DNA of 64,000 nt from Muscardinus avellanarius (lineage: Eukaryota > Chordata > Mammalia > Rodentia > Gliridae). Each line of letters starts with the position of its first letter. The first letter of the stretch is position 1. Of this stretch, positions 1-9,740 are shown in pieces. Location: NCBI GenBank assembly GCA_963383645.1, contig OY726571.1, positions 19,889,599 through 19,953,598 of the forward strand, in the 5' to 3' direction. The position numbers and the translations under genes are program-made. Under the pieces are notes generated by a model, which was not told the DNA's origin, did no database searches, and saw nothing but the letters and a program-made list of their open reading frames with translations.

Positions 1-416
1 AGATTACAAAAGGTATTTTTTTCTAAAATATTTAAAAGTAATTAAAATTCTTGATATTTTATGTTTAATAAATATTTATTGTAATTTTTCTATTTTATCT
101 AGTCTGTAGTGTTTTTAAGTATTCCTTTTAGGAAAGTTTCTGTACTACCACATTTTGCCATTTTCTGTACCAGAAATCACAAGATGAATCATGCCATTGA
201 CTTTCATTTCTCTCATTTACTACCCTAGTGTCTTGACATAAAATCAAGTTTTTTTAAAGGTAACGTATTTTAATTTTATAGTGTTTAGATATATTCCGCT
301 TTGTTGCTCTTGGTGAATATGTGAAGACAGACAAGAATGACAGGAAAAAATAAACAATACTGTATAATAAAATAAAAGGAAATATTTTAATAATGTTGTA
401 TAGGCTAGAAATTACA
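1..416. other. AT-rich DNA without a recognised feature
   Basis: No coding region or named repeat is recognised here. The sequence is AT-rich with short homopolymer runs and many stops in all frames. Confidence 0.5.
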
Positions 417-457
417 CAGACACACAGACACACACACACATACACACACACACACAA
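417..457. repeat. (CA)n microsatellite, imperfect
   Basis: About 40 bp of CA/CACA units with a few interruptions (CAGA, CATA). It is a simple dinucleotide repeat, likely length-polymorphic. It creates a Cys/Val-rich frame on the minus strand that is not a gene. Confidence 0.85.
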
Positions 458-1355
458 ATTATCACCAATGATTTGAAATTTTTGACCTATTTTCCCTTTT
501 GCTTCTTTGACAGTCATGACCATGTTGTACCTACCTGCTGAGGCTGTGTATTAAGATGTGCCTCTAACGTGAATATTGGAATTTAACACAATGTGAAACA
601 AGTTTCACACTTTTATTTTTATTTTTGGGTGGTGAATTTTATTCTCTCATATTGTATTGCCCAGTGTTCTGAAATTGGCTTCAAAGGAAGCACTGTTTTT
701 TTCAAGATTTTATTTGGGATCAAAGCTGCATGGTTCAACATATTTATGGCAACAGCTTATAGCATATCTGAAACTTCTCTTTAAACTAATATTTTTACAT
801 GAATAAAAAATTTTCCCATTGTATGCCAAAACAGACTTTAATTATGAATATAACTCTTCTTTATAAATGTATATAATTGCTCAGAGGAAATTCTTTGCTA
901 GTGCTGCATCTGCTGTGACACCATGTTCTAGTTTGTGAACAAATGCAATTCACCATCACCTGGACAACTATTCTTTATAAGTCCTCCCAGTTGAACTGAA
1001 AACCATTACAAGAGAGGAAATGGTTTTCTACAGCTTCATGCTTCATGAAAAATTTTAACTGACTTTGAAGTTTTATGAACACTTTGAAGTCCAGAATGGG
1101 AAAGAAGCCAATATTCTCTTTATAAGTCTCTGGCTCTCTCTGATTCCATGAGACCTGAACATGTAGAATTCAGATAAAAATTATATTATGTATCTCTTTT
1201 CCACTTTACCCAACACCTTGGGATATGATATTGCTCCAGAAAAATCTTTAAGATCAGAAGAATATAAAAATATTGAATACACGATGAGTTTCTCCTCTTC
1301 TCCCTCCTCCTTCTTTCTCTTGTCCTCCGTCTTCATCCTCCCTTTTCTTCTCTTT
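458..1355. other. AT-rich DNA without a recognised feature
   Basis: Unique-looking AT-rich DNA. A 63-codon open frame at 593-784 has no recognisable motif and no homologue I can name. Confidence 0.45.
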
Positions 1356-1421
1356 CCTCCTCCTCCTCCTCCTCCTCCTCCTCCTCCTCCTCCTCCTCCT
1401 CCTCCTCCTCCTCCTCCTCCT
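1356..1421. repeat. (TCC)n microsatellite, long and pure
   Basis: About 22 uninterrupted CCT/TCC units make a pure polypyrimidine tract (polypurine on the minus strand), flanked by further pyrimidine-rich sequence from about 1290 to 1435. It encodes poly-Pro in one frame and poly-Arg on the minus strand, which explains the long open frames here. It lies at the tail end of a minus-strand SINE, so it probably grew from that A-rich tail or linker. Confidence 0.92.
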
Positions 1422-1431
1422 TCTCCTTCTT

Positions 1432-1637
1432 TTTCTGTGTGTGACTGGGGATTGAACGCAAGAACATTCTGCTTTCAAGCTACACCCCCAGCTCTTTTTA
1501 TTTTTATTATTTTGAAACAGGATCTCACTAGGTTGCTAATAGTTTTTCTTATTGCTGAGTTTGGTCTTGAACCTGTGATCCTCCTGTCTCAGCCTTCCAA
1601 GTATAGTGATTACAGTCAAGTGCCAACCACCCAGCTG
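1432..1637 (-). repeat. Sciurid B1-ID SINE, diverged
   Basis: Reading the plus strand, 'ACTGGGGATTGAACGC' and 'GCTACACCCCCAGCTC' are the reverse complement of the ID-like half. 'GAAACAGGATCTCACTAGG' and 'CCTGTGATCCTCCTGTCTC' come from the B1-like half, ending at 'ACCCAGCTGG'. The copy is old, with many substitutions. Confidence 0.85.
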
Positions 1638-2335
1638 GTGTCATTATTAATTTAAAAAGTAACTTGATGTTTCTTTGGAATTATTTTTCTTCTAAATTTG
1701 TGCTAATTTTATAATGAAATTATGATTATTGTGCTTTGATAAAATTAATACTATAGAACTTTCTTGATTTCTTTCATGGAACTTTTTTGTTTCTTTTTAT
1801 CTGATTTTGCCATGTGTTACCAAAAAATTTTACAGTTCATCTATCTTTTCAAGTGTGCATTCATGCAAAACAGTTTGTAACGACTATTTAAATATTAATA
1901 TTTCTTGCTTAATTCTATCTATTTTTGTTGATTTAAGTAATAATTACCTGACTTTGTGAAATAATCAGCAAAAAATGTGCACTTAAAATAGAAAAGTTTT
2001 ATGTATTTGAATGAGATCTAAATAGAGTTGATAAGATGCCAATAGTGTGATTTTAAAATTTGTCAGTACATAAAATAATTTCCACTCCAAGTCTTACAAA
2101 TATGACTATAAATATTTTTTCTATTTTTTTCTTCCTATCTTTAAAGATTTTGTATGTACCATCTTAGTAAAATTTACATTTTGTTTCTGTAATCTACACA
2201 TTTTTTTGTTTGTTTGTTTTGGTGTGAGTTAGATTGTTAAATCTATTCAATACTCTCTGTCACTCTTTTTTGCAGAAATTTATGTAGTCAGTATTTCGAG
2301 TCCAAAATGAAATCCTCAGTAGTTTGTTTAAAAAG
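1638..2335. other. AT-rich DNA without a recognised feature
   Basis: AT-rich, with no recognised coding or repeat structure. Confidence 0.4.
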
Positions 2336-2346
2336 TACTCATAGAA

Positions 2347-2551
2347 TGCCGGGCGTGGTAGCGCACACTTGTAATAGAGTATTTGGGAGGCTGATACTGG
2401 AGGGTCGTGATTCACGGACAGCCTCAGCTATTTAGGCCCTCTGCAACTCAGTGAGACCCGGTTTCAAAATAAAGAATAAAAAATAGGGCAGGGGCTGTAT
2501 CTCGGACATCCAATGCCCCTGGGTTCCATCCCCAGACCAGAAAAAAAAAAA
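2347..2551 (+). repeat. Sciurid B1-ID SINE with 11-bp target duplication
   Basis: It starts 'GCCGGGCGTGGTAGCGCAC', has the link 'GAGACCCGGTTTCAAAATAAA', the ID-like tail 'CCCCTGGGTTCCATCCCCAG' and a poly(A) tail. 'TACTCATAGAA' at 2336-2346 recurs at 2555-2565 and marks the duplicated target site, as expected for L1-mediated insertion. Confidence 0.92.
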
Positions 2552-2565
2552 TATTACTCATAGAA

Positions 2566-2940
2566 AAAATAATTTCTGACATTTTTGGAATACAAAAATA
2601 TTTTCATGTGAGCTTTATACTTGGGAGTCTGTCTATATACAAAATTTATTCCCTGTTCATTTTTTCCTTGTATGTTTAATAAGTGTCCTTCATTGTTCTA
2701 TGATGATAAATCTGACTTTGAAAAATGAAAGTTAATTTAGATTTCCCTTCTAATAATGTACTGATCAATGTTCTTGACTGACAAAAATATTTAACTTTTG
2801 GGACGAGTAATTTTATAAGAATAAATATTGGTGTTGAATGTTCTGGGTCATTTTTTCTTTGTTTTTGTTTCTTTGCTACATTTTGCTTTGTGTTAGTGTG
2901 ACGTTATACTTGAGTTTTTCTTAAACTTTATGTTAAAATG
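2566..2940. other. AT-rich DNA without a recognised feature
   Basis: No recognised feature between two plus-strand SINEs. Confidence 0.4.
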
Positions 2941-2949
2941 AATGATCTA

Positions 2950-3163
2950 GCCGAGCGTGGTGGCACACGCTTGTAATACCCGCGCTTGGGAGGCAGAGAC
3001 AAGGAGGATCGCGCTAGTTCGAAGCCAGCCTTGCTGGCTTAAGAGACCCTGTTTCCAAATAAAAAATATATAAAAATAGGTCTGGGAGTGTAGCCCAGAG
3101 GTAGAAGGGTTTCCAGGAACCCCAGTACCACCAAAATAAATAAATAAATTAATTAAAAAAATA
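2950..3163 (+). repeat. Sciurid B1-ID SINE with target duplication
   Basis: It starts 'GCCGAGCGTGGTGGCACACG', carries 'AGTTCGAAGCCAGCCTTG' (B-box region) and the ID-like 'GGTCTGGGAGTGTAGCCCAG', and ends in an AAAT-rich tail. 'AATGATCTA' at 2941-2949 is repeated at 3164-3172 as the target duplication. Confidence 0.92.
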
Positions 3164-3172
3164 AATGATCTA

Positions 3173-4171
3173 CTTCACTACACTGTTTACTTTCTACTGA
3201 AAATTTAATTAGGCACATGTTGGAACTATCCTAATTTTAAAGTCATTATATTCTCTTAGTTTACTGAAACATTTTCTCATATCTGTATATATATCATATC
3301 ATAATTGTGATATATATAATCATCACTAATTAAATTTTTTCATTTGCTATTTCCAATACTATTTGAGAGTTTTTATACATTTTCCTCCTGTTTTCTACTT
3401 TTTTCTACCACAAACTGTTCTTGTACCATCTCATTTGAACATTCTTCTATTTCTAATGTTCAGTATCCTTTCATTGAAGCTTCTTCAATAAGGGTTTGAA
3501 CATTAAAACATAAATTGCATAATATTTATTAATTATGTCAATTACTTCATAGCTAACCATCCCATATATATCTTTTTTAATTGTTAGAATTCCATTTTGT
3601 TATATTAAATTAAAAATTTCTCTTTGCATAACAGTCTTGGAGACCATAAATGAATGGGTTTCCTAACTCAGCAAACTTTAGCACTATCCATTTGTGTTTT
3701 GGTGATCTCAGCCCTAAGGAAAAGGTGGTAAATCATTAATATAATATGGACACAAAAGCTCCATTACTCATTTTCAGACTAGTATGTAGAGATTCAGCTT
3801 TCTTAAATTTTGTCTTTGATTTTTTTATGATGTTGTAAATGTAGCATACTTAGCACATTTCAACCTTTCAGATCATTTAAAAAAATTCTAGTAGTAATAA
3901 TAAAAAGTAGGCAAAGGGCAGTATGTAGCAAATAGTAATAAGCAACTATTAATACTTAATATTTATAAGTTAATATCATATTCTCCCATGTGGTTTTATT
4001 ATGCTAGTTAAATTATTAATATTTCCAAGAGTTTAATGCCTGAAATTTATTTTCTGATCCTAATGTATGTTACAGCTAAAATTTCTTTTGCCAGATAAAG
4101 ACTGATCCAGAATAACATTCAAGAGGAAAAAACACATCCATACATATGTGCATATATTTATGTATATATGC

Positions 4172-4174
<3 letters not shown>
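3173..4174. other. AT-rich DNA without a recognised feature
   Basis: A kilobase of AT-rich sequence with no coding frame of note. There is a short ATATAT palindrome-like stretch around 3285-3320. Confidence 0.4.

Positions 4175-4211
<37 letters not shown>
4175..4211. repeat. (TG)n microsatellite
   Basis: Nineteen or so TG units follow ATGTATATATGCATATG. It gives a Thr-His frame on the minus strand that is not a gene. Confidence 0.93.
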
Positions 4212-4213
<2 letters not shown>

Positions 4214-4959
4214 AAAGAAAGGCTGTTAAAATTTCTTGAGCCAGACATAAAAACAAATGCTTCTTACAAATTCATGAACAGACTCTTAATGGCACCAATG
4301 TTCAGATAAATGAGCTCTAACCCATTTCTCTTCTTGTATCATTCAGTCAAGATTAAAATTCTGTAAGAGAAAGAATGCCTAGTTGGCCAGGGGAGGGAAT
4401 ACCATCCTTTATAGTGAGATCATCAGAGTCTGATTAGATGAGAAGTATTTCTCCAAAGCATAATCATATTGCCATTATAAAAAGGGGGAATACCTTCCAG
4501 GCAAACAAAAGCAACAAACATTTACTGCTTCAATATCCTCTGCACTCTCAGTGGAAATATGAATACAATAAAATTTTAATTTCCTTTTGTTTCTCACAAT
4601 AATTTCTTCTCAATGAACCCCATTTGGTCTTCAGAATATAGCCACGAGTACAGTGGTTTTCTGCTTCTCCTCCACATTAAAATCACCTTGGAAGCTTAAA
4701 AATTCTGATGCAGAGAAGTCTGATATTGATTTTTTTTTAGTTATGACTTAAAAACAAACAAAGAAACAAACTTGCTGTCTCCATTATTTGTCATGTTCAG
4801 TAGAAACGATAACAACTAGTTTTTTAAAAGTTTAGACTCCTGAGTCAGATTGCATAAATTCAAATTCCAGCTACATGTCTTACTGGTATGATGACATTGG
4901 ATAAGTTATTTGATTTCATTTATAAACTGGACCTCTTGCAAAAAAAGGAATAGTACATT
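4212..4959. other. Unique-looking DNA without a recognised feature
   Basis: No coding or repeat signature recognised. Confidence 0.4.
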
Positions 4960-5145
4960 GAAACAATGCTATGTACATATATTAAATTGCCAATGCAAGT
5001 CTCAAAGAAAGTACAGGAAAGGGGAGAGAGGGAGGAAACCCAGAGGGAAATGTTCTAAGTGTTGTTACATGTATATGCCTATCACTCTACACCTCAGTGT
5101 GATGTATAATTACAATAAACATATAAAAATAAAAAAGTAAATGCA
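4960..5145 (+). mobile_element. Candidate L1 3'-end fragment
   Basis: A purine-rich block ('AAAGGGGAGAGAGGGAGG') is followed by 'GTGATGTATAATTACAATAAA' and an A-rich end. A similar arrangement occurs at 49540-49690 and resembles the ends of clearer L1 copies in this window. The match is short, so an unrelated retrocopy remains possible. Confidence 0.35.
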
Positions 5146-5429
5146 CTTAGTAGGGTGCCTAGAACACGATATACACTCATTGTTAATTGTTATTGCTGCC
5201 CAATCTGCCTTTCTTTTCTTGAAAGATTTATCTCCTATTTCTTTTACTAATTAATATTCTCTGATAAACATATAAATCAAAGTACAGGTTGTGGAGCATT
5301 TATTTGAGAATGGGAAGTTGTCAATTATGTCATTTTAAACTTTTGATTTTTTGGTTCTGAGATCCTCAACAATGATAGTGGTGGTGAAGTCAACCCCATA
5401 GCAGCTGCTAAGAGTAGATTAGCATCCAT

Positions 5430-5885
5430 GTCTCTCCATCCAGCATGGCAGGCAAGAAGCACTCTATCAAGGAGGGTATTATGTTCAGATAGTGAGCCCT
5501 GAAGAGCTCAAGGTTGATATAGTTAAGTCATGAGGGTGGTAATTGCCTCCAATGGATAGATTCTAATGGATTTATCTTGGTGATAACCTAGGCTAGTGGG
5601 ATGTGGCAAGAGGAGGTGTGTTCCTGGGGATGTGGCCTTACAGAATGTGCTTGCATCTCGGAATCCTCTTGGTTGCTTGCTCTCTCTGGCTTCTAGCACC
5701 CATGATGTGAGAGCAAAGCCTTGTGCTTTCCATCTCTTCACTTACGTTACCATGCCCATGCCCTGAGATCCATGGTCTCCAGCCTCATGTGGACTGAACC
5801 CCCAAATATCCAAGGAAACAGTGAGCAAATAAATCTTCCTTCTTCTAAGTTATGTGGTCAGATACTTGGATTAATGCAGTGAGAA
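5430..5885 (+). mobile_element. Candidate MaLR-type LTR, plus orientation
   Basis: The segment contains 'GTGGGATGTGGCAAGAGGAGG', a Ser/Ala-like 'CTCTCTGGCTTCTAGC' block, a 'GTGGACTGAACCCCC' block and a terminal 'GAGCAAATAAATCTTCCTTC...TTAAGTTATG...CAGATACTTGG' polyadenylation region. This order is what I know from MaLR (ERV3-related) LTRs. The copy is old and its edges are uncertain. The 72-codon minus-strand frame inside is incidental. Confidence 0.4.
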
Positions 5886-6244
5886 TTCTAAGACAAAGGG
5901 TTCTCCTTTATGTGTTTCAGAGAAAAAAGTTGTCAGGGTACCTATATATGAGCATGATTGTGGTAAGCATCTAATCCCACCTTGCAATGCACGCTGGGGC
6001 ATAGGACTGCCATAGCAGCAACAATCTCTCATCTGTATCTTAAGTGTACCAGGCAGTTTATGGCTTTAATGGCCAGTATAAAAAGTAGATGGACTTTTCT
6101 GCAGGTCCCTCTTTATTCTCACCTTTTAAAATTGAGCTTATGCTTTTCTCTAGGGAGTAAAGGACCACTGATGTAATGTTCATCTCCTTTTTCCTGGTAG
6201 ACCTAAATTCTTCATGAATGGTTCTTTCTTGCTTCTTTGGGATA

Positions 6245-6625
6245 GGTGCTAAGTCTCTTTTGTGTCACTATTACAAAATATTGGAGCCTGGTACTTTATT
6301 TAAAGTAATAGGTTTATTTAGCACACAATTCTGGATAACCAAGAGCTAGCATCAACTGCTGGTGAGAACCCATAGCAGACAGCATTGCATGGGAAAATGT
6401 GTGTGAAAGAGACCTCACCTGAGACCCCAGGGAGCCAGTCTCGCTCTTTCATACTAATTTACTCTCACTGATCTGGTTATGAACTGCACCAATCTCTTTA
6501 CAGGACAGTGCATCATAATCTAATCAATCCTTATAGGCTCAGTCACCTCAATATTGTCACCTAGGGAGCAAGCTTCTAGCACAAGAAGCTTTGGGGTTAA
6601 ACCATATCCAAACCACAGCAAGCGC
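6245..6625 (-). mobile_element. Candidate MaLR-type LTR, antisense
   Basis: On the plus strand it begins 'AGTCTCTTTTGTGTCACTATTACAAAATATT', followed by 'GGTTTATTTAGCACACAATTCTGG', and ends 'AAACCATATCCAAACC'. This matches the antisense layout of MaLR LTRs, whose sense strand begins TGATATGGTTTG-like. Heavily diverged; no paired LTR was found. Confidence 0.45.
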
Positions 6626-6845
6626 TGATAAGAAATTCCTTCACCTTTGTCGCTGATGGCTTCCAGGTTCCTTTTTTATCTTATTTTCATTCTTGGGCTA
6701 TTTTCATGCCATCCTGCCCCTACTGTGTCTTTCCCAGTACTAAATACTAAATGCACACCATTTCTCAAAGAAATATGTATATATATATTTTGGTGGTATC
6801 AGCAATATATTGGTGGTCTCAATCTCAAAGAAATATATATATATA

Positions 6846-7040
6846 TTTTTTGTGGTACTGGGGTTTCTGGAAACCCTTCTACCTCTGGGCTACACTCCCA
6901 GACCTATTTCTATATTTTTAAAATTTGGAAACAGGGTTTCTTAAGCCAGTGCGGCTGTGGCTGGCTTCGAACTTGCGTGATCCTCCTGTCTCCGCCTCCC
7001 AAGTGCGGGGATTATAAGTGTGTGCCACCATGCCCGGCAG
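6846..7040 (-). repeat. Sciurid B1-ID SINE
   Basis: 'GTGGTACTGGGGTTTCTGG', 'GGCTACACTCCCAGACC', 'GAAACAGGGTTTC', 'GGCTTCGAACTTGCGTGATC' and 'CACCATGCCCGGCA' give the full minus-strand element. The A-tail lies on the left. 'AGAATTATGTATAT' at the right resembles 'AGAAATATGTATAT' near 6769, so the target duplication is displaced by a small local duplication. Confidence 0.9.
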
Positions 7041-7269
7041 AATTATGTATATTTTAAAAATATATAAAATAATTGATCAAAAAGGTACAATCACAGATAC
7101 TATCCATTACACCGATGTATTCATGTACTATATGTTACCTAACTTCCCTTTTTCTTTGGAAAGTCAAATTACCTGACCAATAAAATTTGGTTTTGAGAAT
7201 TGTAACATTTGTGATTCTTTGATATGTGTTTTGTGTGAAGGAAGACTTAACCCAGGCATGTAAACTTTA

Positions 7270-7536
7270 TTTATTTATTTATTTGTTTATTTATTTATTT
7301 ATTTATTTATGTATGTATTTATTTTTTATTTTTTGGTGGGACTGGGGGTGGAACCCAGGGGCCCTCTACCTCCAGGATACACTCCCAGACCTATATTCTA
7401 TTTTATTTGGAAACAGGGTCTCACTAAGTTGCTGAGAGCCTCACTAAGTAGCTGAGGCTGGCTTCGAACCTGCGTGATCCTCCTGTCTAAGCCTCCCAAG
7501 CGTGGGGATTACAAGCGTGCACCACCACGCCCAGCT
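7270..7536 (-). repeat. Sciurid B1-ID SINE with expanded (TTTA)n tail
   Basis: A TTTA/TTTG tetranucleotide tract (7268-7330) is the tail of a minus-strand SINE that ends 'CACCACGCCCAGCT'. The target duplication is 'GGCATGTAAACTTTA' (7255-7269) against 'GGCATGTGAACTTTA' (7537-7551), with one mismatch. Confidence 0.93.
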
Positions 7537-7551
7537 GGCATGTGAACTTTA

Positions 7552-8112
7552 AACATTGAGATTTTCCTGCTTAAATTAATGTAATGATACATTAAATGTA
7601 TCTTTAGAATCTTTTACTTTTTATATATCTCAAACTAATGGAAAGCATCTTTTTAACTTTCTTCCAAAGTTTTTGATTACTTAACATTTTGAAGAAAAAA
7701 ACCCGAGCTAATATTTTCTTTTTAAAGAGAGACTAAATTTGAAATGTATAATTTTTTTTGTTTTGACTACTCTCTTGAATTTTGTAATGGGAAAAATTAG
7801 AAAATATCACTTTTCAATGAAAAGACTTCCATAGAGTGTTTCACTAAGAATCAGAACTTTTTGTGTATTGTAAAGAATTATCTATTTATACTTTAGTTTC
7901 CCTAAGGCTTTCTCCTTTATAGCAAAAATGCTTAAATATCTTATTAACTTTATATAGATCTTTAATATTTAAAAACAGCGTTTTTCAGCCCCAGGCCATA
8001 ACAGAAAGTTAGTGTATAGAGGTTTTGAAGAACAAGACTAAATAAATGATTGTTAAAACTTTTGAGCTGTCATTCCCACATTTATGTTTCTCTTCATCTA
8101 ACTTTGAAAGCC
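7552..8112. other. AT-rich DNA without a recognised feature
   Basis: AT-rich unique-looking sequence, the target of the next retrocopy. Confidence 0.4.
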
Positions 8113-8246
8113 CTCACTAGCGATTTTTTTGAAGATTTAAAGAAATTTATTAAAAGATAGAAATACAGAAAATAGAAATACAGCCCCATGCCAAAATGGC
8201 ATGAGGGGGGTGACTCGAAAGGAATACACCCTTACTAGCGATTTTT
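8113..8246 (-). mobile_element. 5'-truncated 102-bp retrocopy with 16-bp target duplication
   Basis: 'CT(C/T)ACTAGCGATTTTT' occurs at 8113-8128 and 8231-8246. The 102 bp between them reads, on the minus strand, as a transcript 3' end: an AATAAA hexamer about 13 bases before the end, then a short A-tail (T-run on the plus strand). This is the signature of L1-driven retrotransposition with severe 5' truncation. The parent transcript is not identified. It includes a near-palindrome around 'GCCAAAATGGC' and could be an LTR end or a cellular 3' UTR. Confidence 0.65.
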
Positions 8247-8734
8247 ATCACTTCTTTTCTCCTACATAATGTCACTTTTTCAGAGACCTATTAGGGTGAC
8301 ATATAGCAAAGCATTTGGAAGTAAAGTTGTATAGAAAACATAATTTTAAATATAAATAAATTTTAGAAAGCTCTTCAATATAAAGGAACATTAAGTATTC
8401 TAGTAAAAAAGGTCTTATTTATCTGAATTTTATAGAAATCATTTTTAATTTTATAATTTTGTCTTTAGACAAATTCTCCTTTTGAAAAATAAAATTTACA
8501 TTTTTAATGAAAGCTTTCTAAAGACATAAATTTTAGATTTACTTTAAATGATTAATTATGTTAAAATAAAATTAGAGAAATATCAATTCCATGAGGGTAG
8601 TAGTTTTAAAATTTATCTCTAGAAACTTACAGATTCAAGAATCCTTAACAAAAGTAAACCCAAAGTACAGGAAAAACATTCCACAAATTTTTAATGTAAT
8701 GCTTCATTTTCCTTGTTCTAGTTTTAAAAAACTT
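8247..8734. other. AT-rich DNA without a recognised feature
   Basis: No feature recognised; a 63-codon frame at 8591-8782 has no known motif. Confidence 0.4.
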
Positions 8735-8985
8735 AAAAAAAGTTTTAAAAATGTAGTGCAGCCACTATGGATATCAGTGTGAAATTTCGCAGAAAACCAA
8801 GAATAAATCTACCATATGATCCAGCTATACCACTCCTGGATATCTTTTCAAAGGGACTGAAATCAGAATATTTTAGTAATATATGCATATCTGTGTTGAC
8901 AGCAGCATAACTCACAATAGACAAATTATGGAACCAACCTTAGTGTCCATCGATAGATGAATGGACTACAAAATTATGGGATATT
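8735..8985 (+). mobile_element. L1 ORF2 3'-end fragment, left part
   Basis: Decayed coding sequence matching the end of L1 ORF2: 'CCATATGATCCAGCTATACCACTCCTGG' corresponds to the PYDPAIPLLGI stretch, and 'CTAGAACCAACC..'-like sequence corresponds to KIWNQP. The same region is visible on the minus strand of the large L1 at about 23.2 kb. It is cut at 8985 by a 7SK retrocopy and resumes at 9377. Confidence 0.8.
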
Positions 8986-9319
8986 GGATGTGAGGGCGAT
9001 CTGGCTGCGACATCTGTCACCCCGTTGATCGCCAGGGTGGATTCGGCTGATCTGGCTGGCGGGACGGGTGTCCCCTTCCTCCCTCACCGCTCCATGTGCG
9101 TCCTTCCCGAAGCTGCGCCCTCGGTCGAAGAAGAAGATGACCTTCCCCGAATAGAGGAGGACCGGGCTTCGGTCAAGGGTATACGAGTAGCTGCACTCTC
9201 CTGCTAGAACCTCCAAACAAGCTCTCAAGGTCCATTTGTAGGAGAAGTAGGGTAGTCAAGCTTCCAAGACTCCAGACACATCCAAATGAGGTGCTGCACG
9301 TGGCAGTCTGCCTTTCTTT
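8986..9319 (+). pseudogene. Processed pseudogene of 7SK small nuclear RNA
   Basis: 7SK is the Pol III RNA of about 330 nt that sequesters P-TEFb with HEXIM and LARP7. This segment starts 'GGATGTGAGGGCGATCTGGC' and ends 'GGCAGTCTGCCTTTCTTT', the two ends I know for 7SK, with recognisable 7SK sequence throughout ('CCCTCACCGCTCCATGTGCG', 'CAAGGGTATACGAGTAGC', 'GGTAGTCAAGCTTCCAAG'). It is essentially full length with scattered substitutions and small indels, most clearly around 9130-9160. A poly(A) tract follows and L1 sequence lies upstream in place of the PSE/TATA elements a 7SK gene needs. It is therefore an L1-mobilised retrocopy and not expected to be transcribed from its own promoter. The short open frames over it are incidental. 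Confidence 0.95.
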
Positions 9320-9322
9320 ATT

Positions 9323-9376
<54 letters not shown>
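9320..9376. repeat. A-tail of the 7SK copy followed by (TA)n
   Basis: About 17 A residues follow the 7SK end, then TA dinucleotides to 9376. The A-tract is the expected retroposition tail. The TA run probably expanded from it or from the target; 'GATAT' on both sides (8980-8984, 9377-9381) is at best a weak duplicated target. Confidence 0.8.
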
Positions 9377-9740
9377 GATATCACACAATGGAATTCTCAG
9401 CAATAAAGAAAAACAAAATTATGTCATTTGCAGGAAAATGGATGAACCTAGAGAACACTATGTTACGTGAGGGCCTTCAGGTACTGGAGGAGAGACTCCA
9501 GTGGGGAGATTGGAGGAGGAGTGAGGGAGAGAGAATGAAGGAAACACTTGTACTGACATCATGTACATAGGGAGATACCAATGCCAATCTTAACATCTCA
9601 TATAGGGAAATTGGAAGGGAAGAGTTGAGGAAGGAGCGAGGGGACAGCTCACCAAGTGCTGTGTGCATTATGTAACCATCACTGAGAATTAACTCCATTA
9701 TAATGAAATTAAAGTATCAAGTACCAATAAAAGTATAAAA
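9377..9740 (+). mobile_element. L1 ORF2/3' UTR fragment, right part
   Basis: It continues the L1 interrupted at 8985: 'CAATGGAATTCTCAGCAATAAAG' corresponds to the MEFYSAIK stretch near the ORF2 end, 'GGAAAATGGATGAACCTAGAG' to the next codons, then a G-rich 3' UTR and an A-rich end near 9740. Heavily mutated. Confidence 0.75.

Noticed and set aside
1188..1655. 155-codon frame with poly-Pro, and a minus-strand poly-Arg frame
   Set aside because: Both arise from translating the TCC microsatellite and an antisense SINE.
8974..9228. Overlapping 60-84 codon frames on both strands
   Set aside because: They lie within the 7SK retrocopy, a non-coding RNA sequence.
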